Source: Streptomyces europaeiscabiei (GTDB taxonomy: Bacteria; Actinomycetota; Actinomycetes; Streptomycetales; Streptomycetaceae). Taken from it: a DNA stretch of 64,000 nt. The stretch is from assembly GCF_036346855.1 (NCBI RefSeq), contig NZ_CP107841.1, positions 2,046,001-2,110,000 on the forward strand. Direction: 5' to 3'. Both the position numbers and the translations under genes were made by a program. How positions within the stretch are numbered: position 1 is the first letter of the stretch; every line of letters begins with the position of its first letter. The notes under the pieces are model-generated. The model was not told where the DNA came from and ran no database searches. It was given only the letters and a program-made list of their open reading frames with translations. Shown here piece after piece: positions 41,325 to 49,887 of the stretch.

Positions 41325-41670
41325 GTATGCCCTCTAAAGACAGATCGGCTGAAGGTCGGGGTACTTGCGGGGAGTTGCTGGAGCTTGCTCGGGTTCATCG
41401 GGGAATCAAACTGGATCTTCGGTATTTTTTGGAACAAGCGCCCGAATACATCTCAACTCGGTGCGCTGCGGGCGAGCTTAGTCCGACCGGATCATCGCTG
41501 TGTCATATTCAGCAACCGACTGAAATCGCCCTCGGGACAGGAGTACGCTCTGGTCATTTACACGCAGGGGCGCCATTCGCACACAGTGCGTGACGACGAA
41601 CAGGCGTACGAAAAGTGCCCCTTGACAAGGTGAACCGGTGCCGGAGGCGGCCTGTCGGGGACGCCCTTCC
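41325..41670. promoter_or_regulatory. Upstream region of the conservon
   Basis: This 346-bp gap between the kinase start and the TetR stop is markedly AT-richer than its surroundings, especially 41405-41460 (with GGTATTTTTTGGAACAAG). It should contain the conservon promoter. Short frames on the plus strand lack Streptomyces codon bias and are not called. No palindrome matching the TetR-type operators was found here. Confidence 0.55.
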
Positions 41671-42306
41671 TCAGACGCCGACGATGCGCAGCGCGGCGTC
41701 CGCCGTCGCCTCGGCGAAGGCGGAGACCGGGCGGTCGGGGTCCGAGCGGTGGACGAGGATGACGCCCTCGATCAGCCCGAAGACGAGATCCGTCCGCAGA
41801 TCCAGCTCAGTCTTGGCGAGCGCCCCGCCCGCGGCCGTGGCCGCGATCAACTGCCGGTACGCGTCCTTGAGTTCGGCCCGTACCGCATGGAAGCCGGCGA
41901 AGCGTTCGGTGCGGACCTCCGGGAGGAGGTAGAGCCCGCCGAGGTTGTGCGGGCCGCCGCACAGCAGGGCGACATCCGCGCGGCACAGCTCCCGGAGCCG
42001 CTCCTCGGCGCGGGCGCCGTCCCGGGCGAGGAGTTCACGGGCGTACGCGAGCGACGGGGTGACCGTGGACTCCAGCAGCTCGGCGAGCAGCTCCTCCTTG
42101 CCGGAGACGTAGTGGTACATGGACGCCTGCCGCATTCCGGCGCGCTCGGCGAGGGCCCGGGTGGTGGTGGCCGCGTAGCCCTGCGTCGTGAACAACTCGG
42201 CGGCGGACGCGCGCAGTTCGTCGCGGGGCGACAGTCCGCTCTCGGGCCGCCCTCCGGCCCGGGGCCTGCCGACCCGCCGCCCACCGGTGCCGCCCGCGCT
42301 TCCCAT
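41671..42306 (-). CDS. TetR-family repressor of the DUF1989/carboxylase operon (probable)
   Basis: A 211-residue TetR-family regulator. The HTH (about 30-75) reads LRASAAELFTTQGYAATTTRALAERAGMRQASMYHYVSGKEELLAELL; the rest is a helical ligand-binding and dimerisation domain (LCGGPHNLGGLYLLPEVRTERFAGF). It is divergent from the DUF1989 gene, with a perfect palindrome in the gap; the same palindrome precedes the APC permease at 32461-32484. This makes it the obvious candidate repressor for both. The ATG at 42306 follows GAGGA by eight bases. The inducer is not known; a pathway intermediate or substrate would fit. Confidence 0.9.
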   Translation of the reverse strand: MGSAGGTGGRRVGRPRAGGRPESGLSPRDELRASAAELFTTQGYAATTTRALAERAGMRQASMYHYVSGKEELLAELLESTVTPSLAYARELLARDGARAEERLRELCRADVALLCGGPHNLGGLYLLPEVRTERFAGFHAVRAELKDAYRQLIAATAAGGALAKTELDLRTDLVFGLIEGVILVHRSDPDRPVSAFAEATADAALRIVGV

Positions 42307-42342
42307 GTGTTCGATCCTCGCACACGGCACCCGCGCGTCCGC

Positions 42343-42356
42343 TGCGACCGGTCGCA
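42343..42356. promoter_or_regulatory. Second palindrome near the tetR start
   Basis: TGCGACCGGTCGCA is a perfect 14-bp palindrome 37 bp upstream of the tetR ATG. Its sequence differs from the TTTCTGTCG-type operator, so it is either an independent site or a chance GC palindrome. Confidence 0.35.
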
Positions 42357-42450
42357 CGGTTCCCCGGCCCCCTGACGAGGCACGACCATCGTGAGGGGTC
42401 GGTAACTGCCCCGCAACGCCAGGGACATGGCGACGACCCGCCCCGCCCCT

Positions 42451-42474
42451 AATTTCTGTCGCACGACAGAAATA
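42451..42474. promoter_or_regulatory. Palindromic operator of the DUF1989/carboxylase operon (copy 2)
   Basis: ATTTCTGTCG (42452-42461) and CGACAGAAAT (42464-42473) are perfect 10-bp arms around a 2-base spacer, 24 bp before the first gene of the operon and 145 bp from the tetR start. With copy 1 at 32461-32484 it shares CCCCTAATTTCTGTCGC and the right-arm CGACAG. Spacing and symmetry are those of a TetR-type operator; this close to the start it would block transcription initiation. Confidence 0.85.
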
Positions 42475-42497
42475 CAGCCGCACCCGGAGGTCCCACG

Positions 42498-43322
42498 ATG
42501 GCGACATCGACGACGTACGGAGCACGCGACCACGCCCGCGCACAGGAGGGCGCCCGGGCCGAGGCGATGCCCGTGGTGCCCGCGAGCCGCTGGCCGGCCC
42601 CGCCCTGCGAGGCGGAGCACCTGGTGTGGGCGGAGACGGTGGCGGGCGGCAACTACACCCACAGGGTGCTCGCCCGGGGCACCGAGTTCCGCCTCACCGA
42701 CCTGCGCGGCGACGCGTGCGCACATCTCCTCCTGCACCACGCCGACCGCCCCTGGGAACGGCTGAACGTCGCCGACACCGTCAAGGTCCAGTGGAACGCC
42801 TACCTGGGCGAGGGCGTCCTGCTCCTGTCCGACCAGGGCCGCGTCCTCGCCTCGGTCGTCGCGGACACCTCCGGCCGCCACGACGCGCTGTGCGGCACCT
42901 CCACCCTCGTACGCAACACCGAGCGGTACGGGGACGGCACCCCGCAGTCCCCCTCGCCCGCCGGGCGCGAGCTGTTCAAGCTGGCCGCCGCCAAGAACGG
43001 CCTCGAACCCCGGGACCTCCCGCCCTCGCTCTCGTTCTTCCAGGGCGTGGAGGTACGCGAGGACGGCACCCTCGACTTCACCGGCTCCGCCGGCCCCGGC
43101 GCCGCCGTGACCCTGCGCGCCGAGCAGGACGTGACCGTACTGATCGCCAACGTGCCGCACCCTGCCGACCCGCGCCCCGACTACGTCAGCACCCCACTGG
43201 AGGTGCTCGCCTGGCGCGCCGGGCCGACCCGGCCCGGCGACCCCCTGTGGGACGCCACCCCCGAGGGCCACCGCGCCTTCCTCAACACCGCCGAGTTCAT
43301 CGCCGCGAGGGAGACCGCATGA
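42498..43322 (+). CDS. DUF1989 protein 1 (urea amidolyase-associated / carboxyguanidine deiminase subunit type)
   Basis: A 274-residue DUF1989 protein. GGNYTHRVLARGTEFRLTDLRGDACAHLLLHHAD, then VVADTSGRHDALCGTSTLVRN with a conserved Cys, and ELFKLAAAKNGLEPRDLPPSLSFFQGVEV follow the pattern of the first urea-carboxylase-associated protein. Pairs of such proteins were more recently shown, as I recall, to be a heteromeric carboxyguanidine deiminase (CgdAB) that turns carboxyguanidine into allophanate, with a metal bound by His/Cys/Asp residues. That would place this operon in guanidine rather than urea breakdown. First gene of the operon; its stop overlaps the next start (ATGA). Confidence 0.9.
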   Translation: MATSTTYGARDHARAQEGARAEAMPVVPASRWPAPPCEAEHLVWAETVAGGNYTHRVLARGTEFRLTDLRGDACAHLLLHHADRPWERLNVADTVKVQWNAYLGEGVLLLSDQGRVLASVVADTSGRHDALCGTSTLVRNTERYGDGTPQSPSPAGRELFKLAAAKNGLEPRDLPPSLSFFQGVEVREDGTLDFTGSAGPGAAVTLRAEQDVTVLIANVPHPADPRPDYVSTPLEVLAWRAGPTRPGDPLWDATPEGHRAFLNTAEFIAARETA

Positions 43323-43954
43323 AGACCGCCACTTCGGTGAAGACCGCCACCTCGGTGAAGACCGTCGTTCCGGCCAGGGCCGCCTGGTCGTCCGTGATAC
43401 GCGCCGGTGAGACCCTCACCCTCACCGATCTGCACGGCAACCAGGCCGTCGACTTTCTCGTGTACGACGCCCACGACACCTCCGTGCGCTACAGCGCACC
43501 CGACACCATCCACGCGCAGGGCGGCATCTTCCTCACCACCGGCAGCGTGCTGATGTCCAACGAGCACACCCCGCTGATGACCGTGGTCGCCGACGACGTG
43601 GGCCGCCACGACACGGTCGGCGGCGCCTGCTCCAAGGAGTCGAACACCCTGCGGTACGGGCACCACACCTGGTCGCAGCACGCCTGCGTGGACAACTTCC
43701 TCGCGGAGGGCGCCCGGCACGGCCTCGGCAAGCGCGACCTCGTGTCGAACATCAACTGGTACATGAACGTGCCGGTCGAGAAGGACGGCACTCTCGGCAT
43801 CGTCGACGGCATCTCCGCCCCGGGTCTCGCACTGACCCTGCGCGCCGAGTGCGACGTGCTCGTCCTGGTCTCCAACTGCCCCCAGATCAACAACCCCTGC
43901 AACGGCTTCGACCCGACGGCGGTGGAGATGACGATCACCGGAGCCGGCGCATGA
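43319..43954 (+). CDS. DUF1989 protein 2 (second subunit type)
   Basis: A 211-residue DUF1989 protein with LTLTDLHGNQAVDFLVYDAHD, VVADDVGRHDTVGGACSKESNTLRYGHH and a cysteine-rich end, VLVSNCPQINNPCNGFDPTAVEM, the typical second partner of the pair. The N-terminus contains a direct repeat, TATSVK twice (MKTATSVKTATSVKT), encoded by an 18-bp near-duplication, likely recent and outside the domain. Overlaps both neighbours by four bases (ATGA), so the two DUF1989 proteins and the carboxylase should be made together. Confidence 0.9.
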   Translation: MKTATSVKTATSVKTVVPARAAWSSVIRAGETLTLTDLHGNQAVDFLVYDAHDTSVRYSAPDTIHAQGGIFLTTGSVLMSNEHTPLMTVVADDVGRHDTVGGACSKESNTLRYGHHTWSQHACVDNFLAEGARHGLGKRDLVSNINWYMNVPVEKDGTLGIVDGISAPGLALTLRAECDVLVLVSNCPQINNPCNGFDPTAVEMTITGAGA

Positions 43955-46900
43955 CCTTCGACACCCTGCTGGTCGCCAACCGCGGCGAGATCGCCGTCCG
44001 CATCATCCGCACCGCCCGCGAACTGGGCCTGCGGACGGTCGCCGTGTACTCCGACGCCGACCGCGCCGCCGCCCACGTCCGGCTCGCCGACGAGGCGGTA
44101 CGGCTCGGCCCGGCACCCGCGAAGGAGTCGTACCTCGACGCGGACCTCATCCTGAAGGCAGCCAAGGACACGGGCGCGGGCGCCGTCCACCCCGGCTACG
44201 GCTTCCTCTCCGAGGACGCGGCCTTCGCCCGCCGCTGCGAGGACGCGGACATCGTGTTCGTCGGCCCCACCCCCGACCAGCTGGAACTGTTCGGCGCGAA
44301 GCACACGGCACGGGAGGCCGCCGAGGCCGCGGGCGTCCCGCTCCTGCCCGGCACCGACCTGCTGCCCTCGCTCACCGAAGCCCTCCACCAGGCCTCGGCC
44401 CTCGGCTACCCGGTGATGCTCAAGGCCACCGGCGGAGGCGGCGGTATCGGCATGTCTGCCTGTCGCTCCGCCGCCGAACTGACCGAGGCCTGGGAGCGGG
44501 TGCAGCGCGTCGCCGCCGCCTCCTTCTCCTCCGCCGGCGTCTACCTCGAACGCCTCGTCGAGCGGGCCCGCCATGTCGAGGTGCAGGTCTTCGGCGACGG
44601 CGACGGCCTCGTCGTCACCTTCGGCGACCGCGACTGCTCCCTCCAGCGCCGCAACCAGAAGGTCGTCGAGGAGGCCCCGGCGCCCGGCCTCCCCGACCAT
44701 GTGCGCGAGCGGCTGACCGCCTCCGCCCGCGACCTGTGCGCGAGCGTGGAGTACCGCTCCGCCGGAACCGTCGAGTTCGTCTACGACGCCGCCCGCGAGG
44801 AGGCGTACTTCCTGGAGGTCAACGCCCGCCTCCAGGTGGAACATCCGGTCACCGAGGAGATCTACGGCGTCGACCTCGTCGCCTGGATGCTGCGCCTGGC
44901 CCGCGGCGACTCCGCCGTCGTCCAGGCCCCGGCGCAACCCCGCGGCCACGCCGTCGAGGCCCGGATCTACGCCGAGGACCCCTCCCGTGCGCACCGGCCG
45001 AGCGCGGGCCTGCTGACCCGGGTCGAGTTCCCGCCGGACGTCCGCGTGGACGGCTGGGTCGAGACGGGCACCGAGGTCACGACCTCGTACGACCCGCTGC
45101 TCGCCAAGGTCGTCGCGCACGGCTCCGACCGCGCCCACGCCCTGCGCCGGCTGGACGAGGCGTTGGCCGGGACCCGGGTCGACGGCATCGAGACGAACCT
45201 GGGCCTGGTCCGGGCGGCCCTCGCCGACCGGGACTTTTGCCGGGCCGCCCACTCCACGGCCACGCTCGCGACCGTGACCGACCCGACCCCCCGCGTCGAG
45301 GTCGTCGCCGGCGGCACCCTCACCACCGTCCAGGACTGGCCCGGCCGCAGGGGCTACTGGCAGGTCGGCGTCCCGCCCTGCGGCCCCATGGACGACCTCT
45401 CCTTCCGCCTCGGCAACCGGGCCCTCGGCAACCCCGAGGGCGCCCCCGGTCTCGAATGCACTCTCCAGGGGCCGTCGCTCCGCTTCACCCACGCCACCAC
45501 GGTCTGTGTGTCGGGCGCCCCCGCCCAGGTGACCGTGGACGGCTCACCGGTCGCGCAGTGGGAGCCGGTGACGGTACCCGCAGGAGCCGTCCTGGCCGTC
45601 GGCGCCCCCACGGAACAAGGACTGCGCACCTACGTCCTCTTCGCGGGCGGCGGCCTGGACGTCCCGTCGTTCCTCGGCAGCGCGGCCACCTTCACCCTGG
45701 GCCGCTTCGGCGGCCACGGCGGCCGGGCACTGCGGACCGGCGACGTGCTGCACGGCGGAGCGGTCACAGCCGGAGGTCACCCGGTCCCGCCGGGGGCCCG
45801 CCCGCCGTTCACCTCCTCCTGGCAGGTGGCCGCCCTCGAAGGCCCGCACGCGGCACCGGAGTTCTTCACCGAGGAGGACATCCACGAGTTCTACGCGGCC
45901 GACTGGAAGGTCCACTTCAACTCGGCCCGCACCGGCGTACGGCTGGTCGGCCCCAAGCCCCGCTGGGCCCGCACCGACGGCGGCGAGGCCGGCCTGCACC
46001 CCTCCAACATCCACGACACCCCGTACTCGGTCGGCGCCGTCGACTACACCGGCGACATGCCGGTTCTCCTGGGCCCCGACGGCCCCTCCCTCGGCGGCTT
46101 CGTCTGCCCGGCCACCGTCGCCTCCACCGAGCGCTGGAAGCTCGGCCAGCTGCGCCCGGGGGACACGGTCCGCTTCCTACCGGTGGCGGACGACGCCTCG
46201 CCCCGCCCCGCGATCGTCGACGGCGGCGTCCTGGCCCGCGACGGCGACGTGACCTACCGCCGCAGCGGCGACGACAACCTCCTCGTCGAGTTCGGCCCCA
46301 TGCAACTCGACCTGGCGCTGCGCATGCGGGTGCACGCCCTGATGGAGGCGATCTCCGAAGCGTGCCTCGACGGCGTCACCGACCTCACCCCCGGCATCCG
46401 CTCCCTCCAGATCCAGACGGCCCCGGCGGTCCTCCCACAGCCCGAACTCCTCACCCGGGTACGGCAGATCGTGACGTCCCTCCCCCCGGCGGACGAACTG
46501 GTCGTCCCCTCCCGCACGATCCACCTCCCCCTCTCCTGGGACGACCCCGCGACCCGTGAGGCCATCGCCCGCTACATGGCGGGCGTCCGCGACGACGCGC
46601 CCTGGTGCCCCTGGAACATCGAGTTCATCCGGCGCGTCAACGGCCTGGACTCGGTGACCGACGTCTACGACACGGTCTTCGACGCGGAGTACCTGGTCCT
46701 GGGCCTGGGCGACGTCTACCTGGGCGCCCCGGTCGCGACCCCGCTGGACCCCCGCCACCGCCTGGTGACGACGAAGTACAACCCGGCCCGCACCTGGACC
46801 GCCGAGAACTCGGTCGGCATCGGCGGGGCGTACCTGTGCGTCTACGGCATGGAGGGCCCCGGCGGCTACCAGTTCGTCGGCCGCACCACGCAGGTCTGGT

Positions 46901-47469
46901 CGCCGTGGCAGCAACGCGGCGCGTTCGAGCCCGGCTCCCCCTGGCTGCTCCGCTTCTTCGACCGCATCAAGTGGTACCCGGTGGACGCCGACGAACTACT
47001 GGCCCTCCGCGCGGACATCGTGTCGGGCCGCTTCGTGCCGCGCGTGGAGCACGGCACCTTCTCCCTGGCCGCCCACCAGACCTTCCTCACGGAACACGCC
47101 GACTCCATCGCCGAGTTCGGAACGAGGCAGCGGACCGCCTTCGCGGCGGAGCGGGCGGCCTGGGAAGCGGCCGGCGAGTTCACGAGGGCGGAGGTGGTGT
47201 CCACGCCTCCGGCCACCCCGGCGGAGGTGCACGTCCCCGAGGGCAGCCATCTGATCGAGGCCGAGTTCACCGCGTCGGTCTGGCAGGTGAACGTGCGCCC
47301 GGGCGACCTGGTGACCACCGGCCAGCCCCTGCTGACCCTGGAGGCAATGAAGATGGAGTCCCGCGTCCGCTCCCCCGTGGACGGCACAGTCGACCAGATC
47401 CTGACCAGCCCGGGCACCCAGGTGGACGCGGGCACCCCCCTACTCATCCTGGCTCCGGCCGACACCTAG
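43951..47469 (+). CDS. Biotin-dependent urea/guanidine carboxylase
   Basis: A 1172-residue single-chain carboxylase. Residues 1-450 are biotin carboxylase (FDTLLVANRGEIAVRIIRTA; KATGGGGGIGMSACRS; EVNARLQVEHPVTEE), about 460-1060 the KipA/KipI-like carboxyltransferase (TTVQDWPGRRGYWQVGVPPCGPMDDL; LLVEFGPMQLDLALRMRVHA), and 1095-1172 the biotin carrier with EAMKMES, biotinyl Lys1134. There is no fused allophanate hydrolase, which follows as a separate gene. Enzymes of this family carboxylate urea to allophanate or guanidine to carboxyguanidine; two DUF1989 partners upstream favour guanidine. The active-site residue that separates the two was not judged from memory. ATG at 43951 overlaps the DUF1989 stop. 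Confidence 0.92.
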   Translation: MTFDTLLVANRGEIAVRIIRTARELGLRTVAVYSDADRAAAHVRLADEAVRLGPAPAKESYLDADLILKAAKDTGAGAVHPGYGFLSEDAAFARRCEDADIVFVGPTPDQLELFGAKHTAREAAEAAGVPLLPGTDLLPSLTEALHQASALGYPVMLKATGGGGGIGMSACRSAAELTEAWERVQRVAAASFSSAGVYLERLVERARHVEVQVFGDGDGLVVTFGDRDCSLQRRNQKVVEEAPAPGLPDHVRERLTASARDLCASVEYRSAGTVEFVYDAAREEAYFLEVNARLQVEHPVTEEIYGVDLVAWMLRLARGDSAVVQAPAQPRGHAVEARIYAEDPSRAHRPSAGLLTRVEFPPDVRVDGWVETGTEVTTSYDPLLAKVVAHGSDRAHALRRLDEALAGTRVDGIETNLGLVRAALADRDFCRAAHSTATLATVTDPTPRVEVVAGGTLTTVQDWPGRRGYWQVGVPPCGPMDDLSFRLGNRALGNPEGAPGLECTLQGPSLRFTHATTVCVSGAPAQVTVDGSPVAQWEPVTVPAGAVLAVGAPTEQGLRTYVLFAGGGLDVPSFLGSAATFTLGRFGGHGGRALRTGDVLHGGAVTAGGHPVPPGARPPFTSSWQVAALEGPHAAPEFFTEEDIHEFYAADWKVHFNSARTGVRLVGPKPRWARTDGGEAGLHPSNIHDTPYSVGAVDYTGDMPVLLGPDGPSLGGFVCPATVASTERWKLGQLRPGDTVRFLPVADDASPRPAIVDGGVLARDGDVTYRRSGDDNLLVEFGPMQLDLALRMRVHALMEAISEACLDGVTDLTPGIRSLQIQTAPAVLPQPELLTRVRQIVTSLPPADELVVPSRTIHLPLSWDDPATREAIARYMAGVRDDAPWCPWNIEFIRRVNGLDSVTDVYDTVFDAEYLVLGLGDVYLGAPVATPLDPRHRLVTTKYNPARTWTAENSVGIGGAYLCVYGMEGPGGYQFVGRTTQVWSPWQQRGAFEPGSPWLLRFFDRIKWYPVDADELLALRADIVSGRFVPRVEHGTFSLAAHQTFLTEHADSIAEFGTRQRTAFAAERAAWEAAGEFTRAEVVSTPPATPAEVHVPEGSHLIEAEFTASVWQVNVRPGDLVTTGQPLLTLEAMKMESRVRSPVDGTVDQILTSPGTQVDAGTPLLILAPADT

Positions 47470-47741
47470 CCCCGCCAGGGGCGCGGGGGAACTGCGCGAC
47501 GAGCCCCACCGAACCCCGCACCCGCCCACGACTCCGAACCCCCCGCCCCCCAAGGCGCCCAAGGCGCCCGAGGTGGTCGAGGTGGTCGAGGTGGTCGAAG
47601 GGGCACAGCCCCTGGATGGGGGCACCTCCCGCTCGAGCGAAGCCGAGAGTGAGGGAGGGACGGGTAGGGGCGGCGGGGCGAACAACCCACACGCACCCCC
47701 TCCGCCCCGCAGCCGACCACAGCACCCACCCAGGAGCACAG
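47470..47741. repeat. Composite recurrent intergenic element within the operon
   Basis: The gap between carboxylase and allophanate hydrolase begins with CCAGGGGCGCGGGGGAACTG, then a 9-bp GAGGTGGTC repeat three times (about 47571-47600), GTCGAAGGGGCACAGCCCC, a hairpin-forming stretch CACCTCCCGCTCGAGCGAAG followed by CCGAGAGTGAGGGAGG, and GGACGGGTAGGGGCGGCGGG. It shares most blocks with 22031-22150. Being inside an apparent operon, it may lower read-through to the last gene. Confidence 0.8.
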
Positions 47742-49406
47742 ATGCCACAGTCCCCCACCCCCGTCCTCACCAGAGTCCGCATGGCCTACGCCCGCATCGA
47801 CGCCGTGAACCGCCCCGAGATCTGGATCGACCTACGCCCCCAGCCCGAGGTGGAGGCCGAGGCCCGCGCCATCGACGCCCGCCTGGCCGCAGGCACCCAC
47901 CTCCCCCTCGCCGGCCGCCTCTTCGCCGCGAAGGGCAACATCGACGTCCACGGCCTCCCCACGACCGCCGGCTGCCCGGCCTACGCGTACATCCCCGACG
48001 CCGACGCGCCCGTGGTCGCCCGCCTCCGCGAGGCCGGCGCCCTCGTCCTCGGCACCACCAACCTGGACCAGTTCGCCACGGGCCTCGTCGGCACCCGCTC
48101 CCCGCACGGCGCCGTCCGAGGCGCCCACGACCCGTCCCGCATCAGCGGCGGCTCCAGCTCCGGCTCGGCCGTGGCGGTGGCGCTCGGTATCGTCGACTTC
48201 GCGCTCGGCACCGACACGGCCGGCTCCGGCAGGGTCCCCGCCGCCTTCAACGGCATCGTCGGCCTGAAGCCCACCCGAGGCCTGGTCCCCACGACCGGCG
48301 TGGTCCCGGCCTGCGCCTCGATCGACTGCGTCACGGTGTTCGCCCGCACCCTCCCGGAGGCCGAACAGGCCCTCGCCCACATGTCCTCCCCGCCCGACCG
48401 CACCCTCCCGCCCCTCCCCCAGCGCGTCCCGGGCCCGTGGCGCGTCGCCGTCCCGCCACGCGAACAGCTGGGCGAACTGGACGAGGGCTGGGCGCAGGCG
48501 TACGAGGCGGTGGTGACCCGCCTCACGGCCGCGGGCGCGGACGTACGTCCCCTCGACCTCACCCCCTTCACCGAGGCCGCGGCCATGCTCTACCAGGGCG
48601 CGTTCGTGGCCGAGCGCTACACGGCGGTCGGGAGCTTCGTCGACAAGGCGATCGCGGACGGCGTCGACTCCCTCGACCCCACGGTCGCCGGCATCATCAC
48701 CCGGGCCCGCGACATCCCGGCCCACCTGCTCTTCGCCGACCAGGACCGGCTGGCAGCCCTGCGCACCCGTGCCCTCGCCGAACTGGCCGACGCGGACGCC
48801 CTGTTGCTGCCGACGGCACCGGGCCACCCGACGCTCGCCGAGGTCGCCGCCGACCCGCTGGGCGCGAACGCCCGCCTGGGCCGTTTCACCAACTCCACGA
48901 ACCTCTTCGACCTGGCGGCCGTCGCCGTCCCCGCGGGCGAGGTGAACGGCCTCCCCTTCGGCGTCATGCTGATCGGCCCGGCCTTCACGGACGACCGCCT
49001 GGCCCGCGTCGCCGCCCTCCTCCAGCCGGGGACCCGCCTGGCGGTCGTGGGCGCCCACCTCTCGGGCCAACCCCTGAACCCTCAGCTCCTGTCCCTGGGC
49101 GCCCACCTGGAGCAGACGACCACCACGGCCCCCGTCTACCGCCTCCACGCGCTCCGCACGACCCCGCCGAAGCCGGGCCTGGTCCACGTGGGCGAAGGCG
49201 GCGCCCCCGTCGAAGCCGAGATCTGGCGCCTCCCGCCCGAGGGCCTGGGCCGCCTCCTGACCACCCTCCCCCGCCCCATGACCCTGGGCTCCATCGAACT
49301 GTCCGACGGCACCCGGGCCCCGGGTTTCCTCTGCGAGCCCGGCGCCTTGCAGGACGCCCCGGACATCACGGAGTACGGCGGCTGGCGGAGATACCTGACC
49401 CACTGA
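47742..49406 (+). CDS. atzF: Allophanate hydrolase
   Basis: A 554-residue amidase-signature enzyme that cleaves allophanate to ammonia and carbon dioxide. The catalytic triad is visible as AAKGNID (Lys), RISGGSSSGSAVAVA (first Ser) and GTDTAGSGRVPAAFNG (nucleophile Ser); a C-terminal domain of about 120 residues (from about 435; VYRLHALRTTPPKPGLVHVG, ITEYGGWRRYL) is the extra domain of AtzF/DUR-type enzymes. AGGAG lies six bases before the ATG at 47742. Completes the operon: carboxylase product, via the DUF1989 pair if guanidine, is converted to two nitrogen-poor end products and free ammonia. Confidence 0.93.
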   Translation: MPQSPTPVLTRVRMAYARIDAVNRPEIWIDLRPQPEVEAEARAIDARLAAGTHLPLAGRLFAAKGNIDVHGLPTTAGCPAYAYIPDADAPVVARLREAGALVLGTTNLDQFATGLVGTRSPHGAVRGAHDPSRISGGSSSGSAVAVALGIVDFALGTDTAGSGRVPAAFNGIVGLKPTRGLVPTTGVVPACASIDCVTVFARTLPEAEQALAHMSSPPDRTLPPLPQRVPGPWRVAVPPREQLGELDEGWAQAYEAVVTRLTAAGADVRPLDLTPFTEAAAMLYQGAFVAERYTAVGSFVDKAIADGVDSLDPTVAGIITRARDIPAHLLFADQDRLAALRTRALAELADADALLLPTAPGHPTLAEVAADPLGANARLGRFTNSTNLFDLAAVAVPAGEVNGLPFGVMLIGPAFTDDRLARVAALLQPGTRLAVVGAHLSGQPLNPQLLSLGAHLEQTTTTAPVYRLHALRTTPPKPGLVHVGEGGAPVEAEIWRLPPEGLGRLLTTLPRPMTLGSIELSDGTRAPGFLCEPGALQDAPDITEYGGWRRYLTH

Positions 49407-49887
49407 GCAACGCCCCACGCCTCTCACCCAAGGCGAGCGCAGACAGCCTCACGCCCTCGCGGGAGCGTCGGCCGACTCTCCCCATCCTCCCCGGAGACGC
49501 CCACCCACTCTTGCCCTTCTCACGGGCACCGGCCGACGCTCGCCTTCCGGGGGACGCCGTCCGGCTCGTGTCTCCCCGGGGACACCCGCCGACTCTTGCC
49601 CTTCCCAGGGGCACCGGCCAGCTCTTGTCCTTCTCGGAGACACCCGTCGGGCTCTTGCCCTTCCCACGGGCGCCAGCCTGCACTTGCCTTCCCGGGGGAC
49701 GCCGGCCCGCTCACGTCTCCCCGGCGACACCCGTCGGCTCTAGCCCTTCCCGGGGACGCGGGCACACCCTTGCCATCAGGGGGCGCGGGCAAGCTGTTGT
49801 CTTTCAGGGGCGCGGGGAACTGCGCGACCAGCCACACCCCACCCGCACCCGCCGAAACCACCCGCCCCACCCTCGCCGGGCGAACCC
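49407..49887. repeat. Degenerate repeat tract ending in the recurrent intergenic element
   Basis: About 480 bp between two convergent genes, with no supported gene. Roughly ten imperfect units of 28-36 bp occur, built on CTCTTGCCCTTCCC then GGGGCACCGGCC or CGGGGGACGCCG; each contains a short CCC/GGG pairing. At 49806-49850 the tract ends in CAGGGGCGCGGGGAACTGCG, the core seen at 3915, 22035 and 47475. Its tail-to-tail position suits bidirectional termination. Confidence 0.8.

Noticed and set aside
41310..41633. Short plus-strand frames in the AT-rich gap before the conservon
   Set aside because: Codon use is unlike Streptomyces, no ribosome-binding site or family similarity; the stretch is better read as a promoter region.
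42307..42497. Guanidine riboswitch upstream of the DUF1989 operon
   Set aside because: The space after the palindrome is only 24 bases and the conserved riboswitch words were not seen on either strand.
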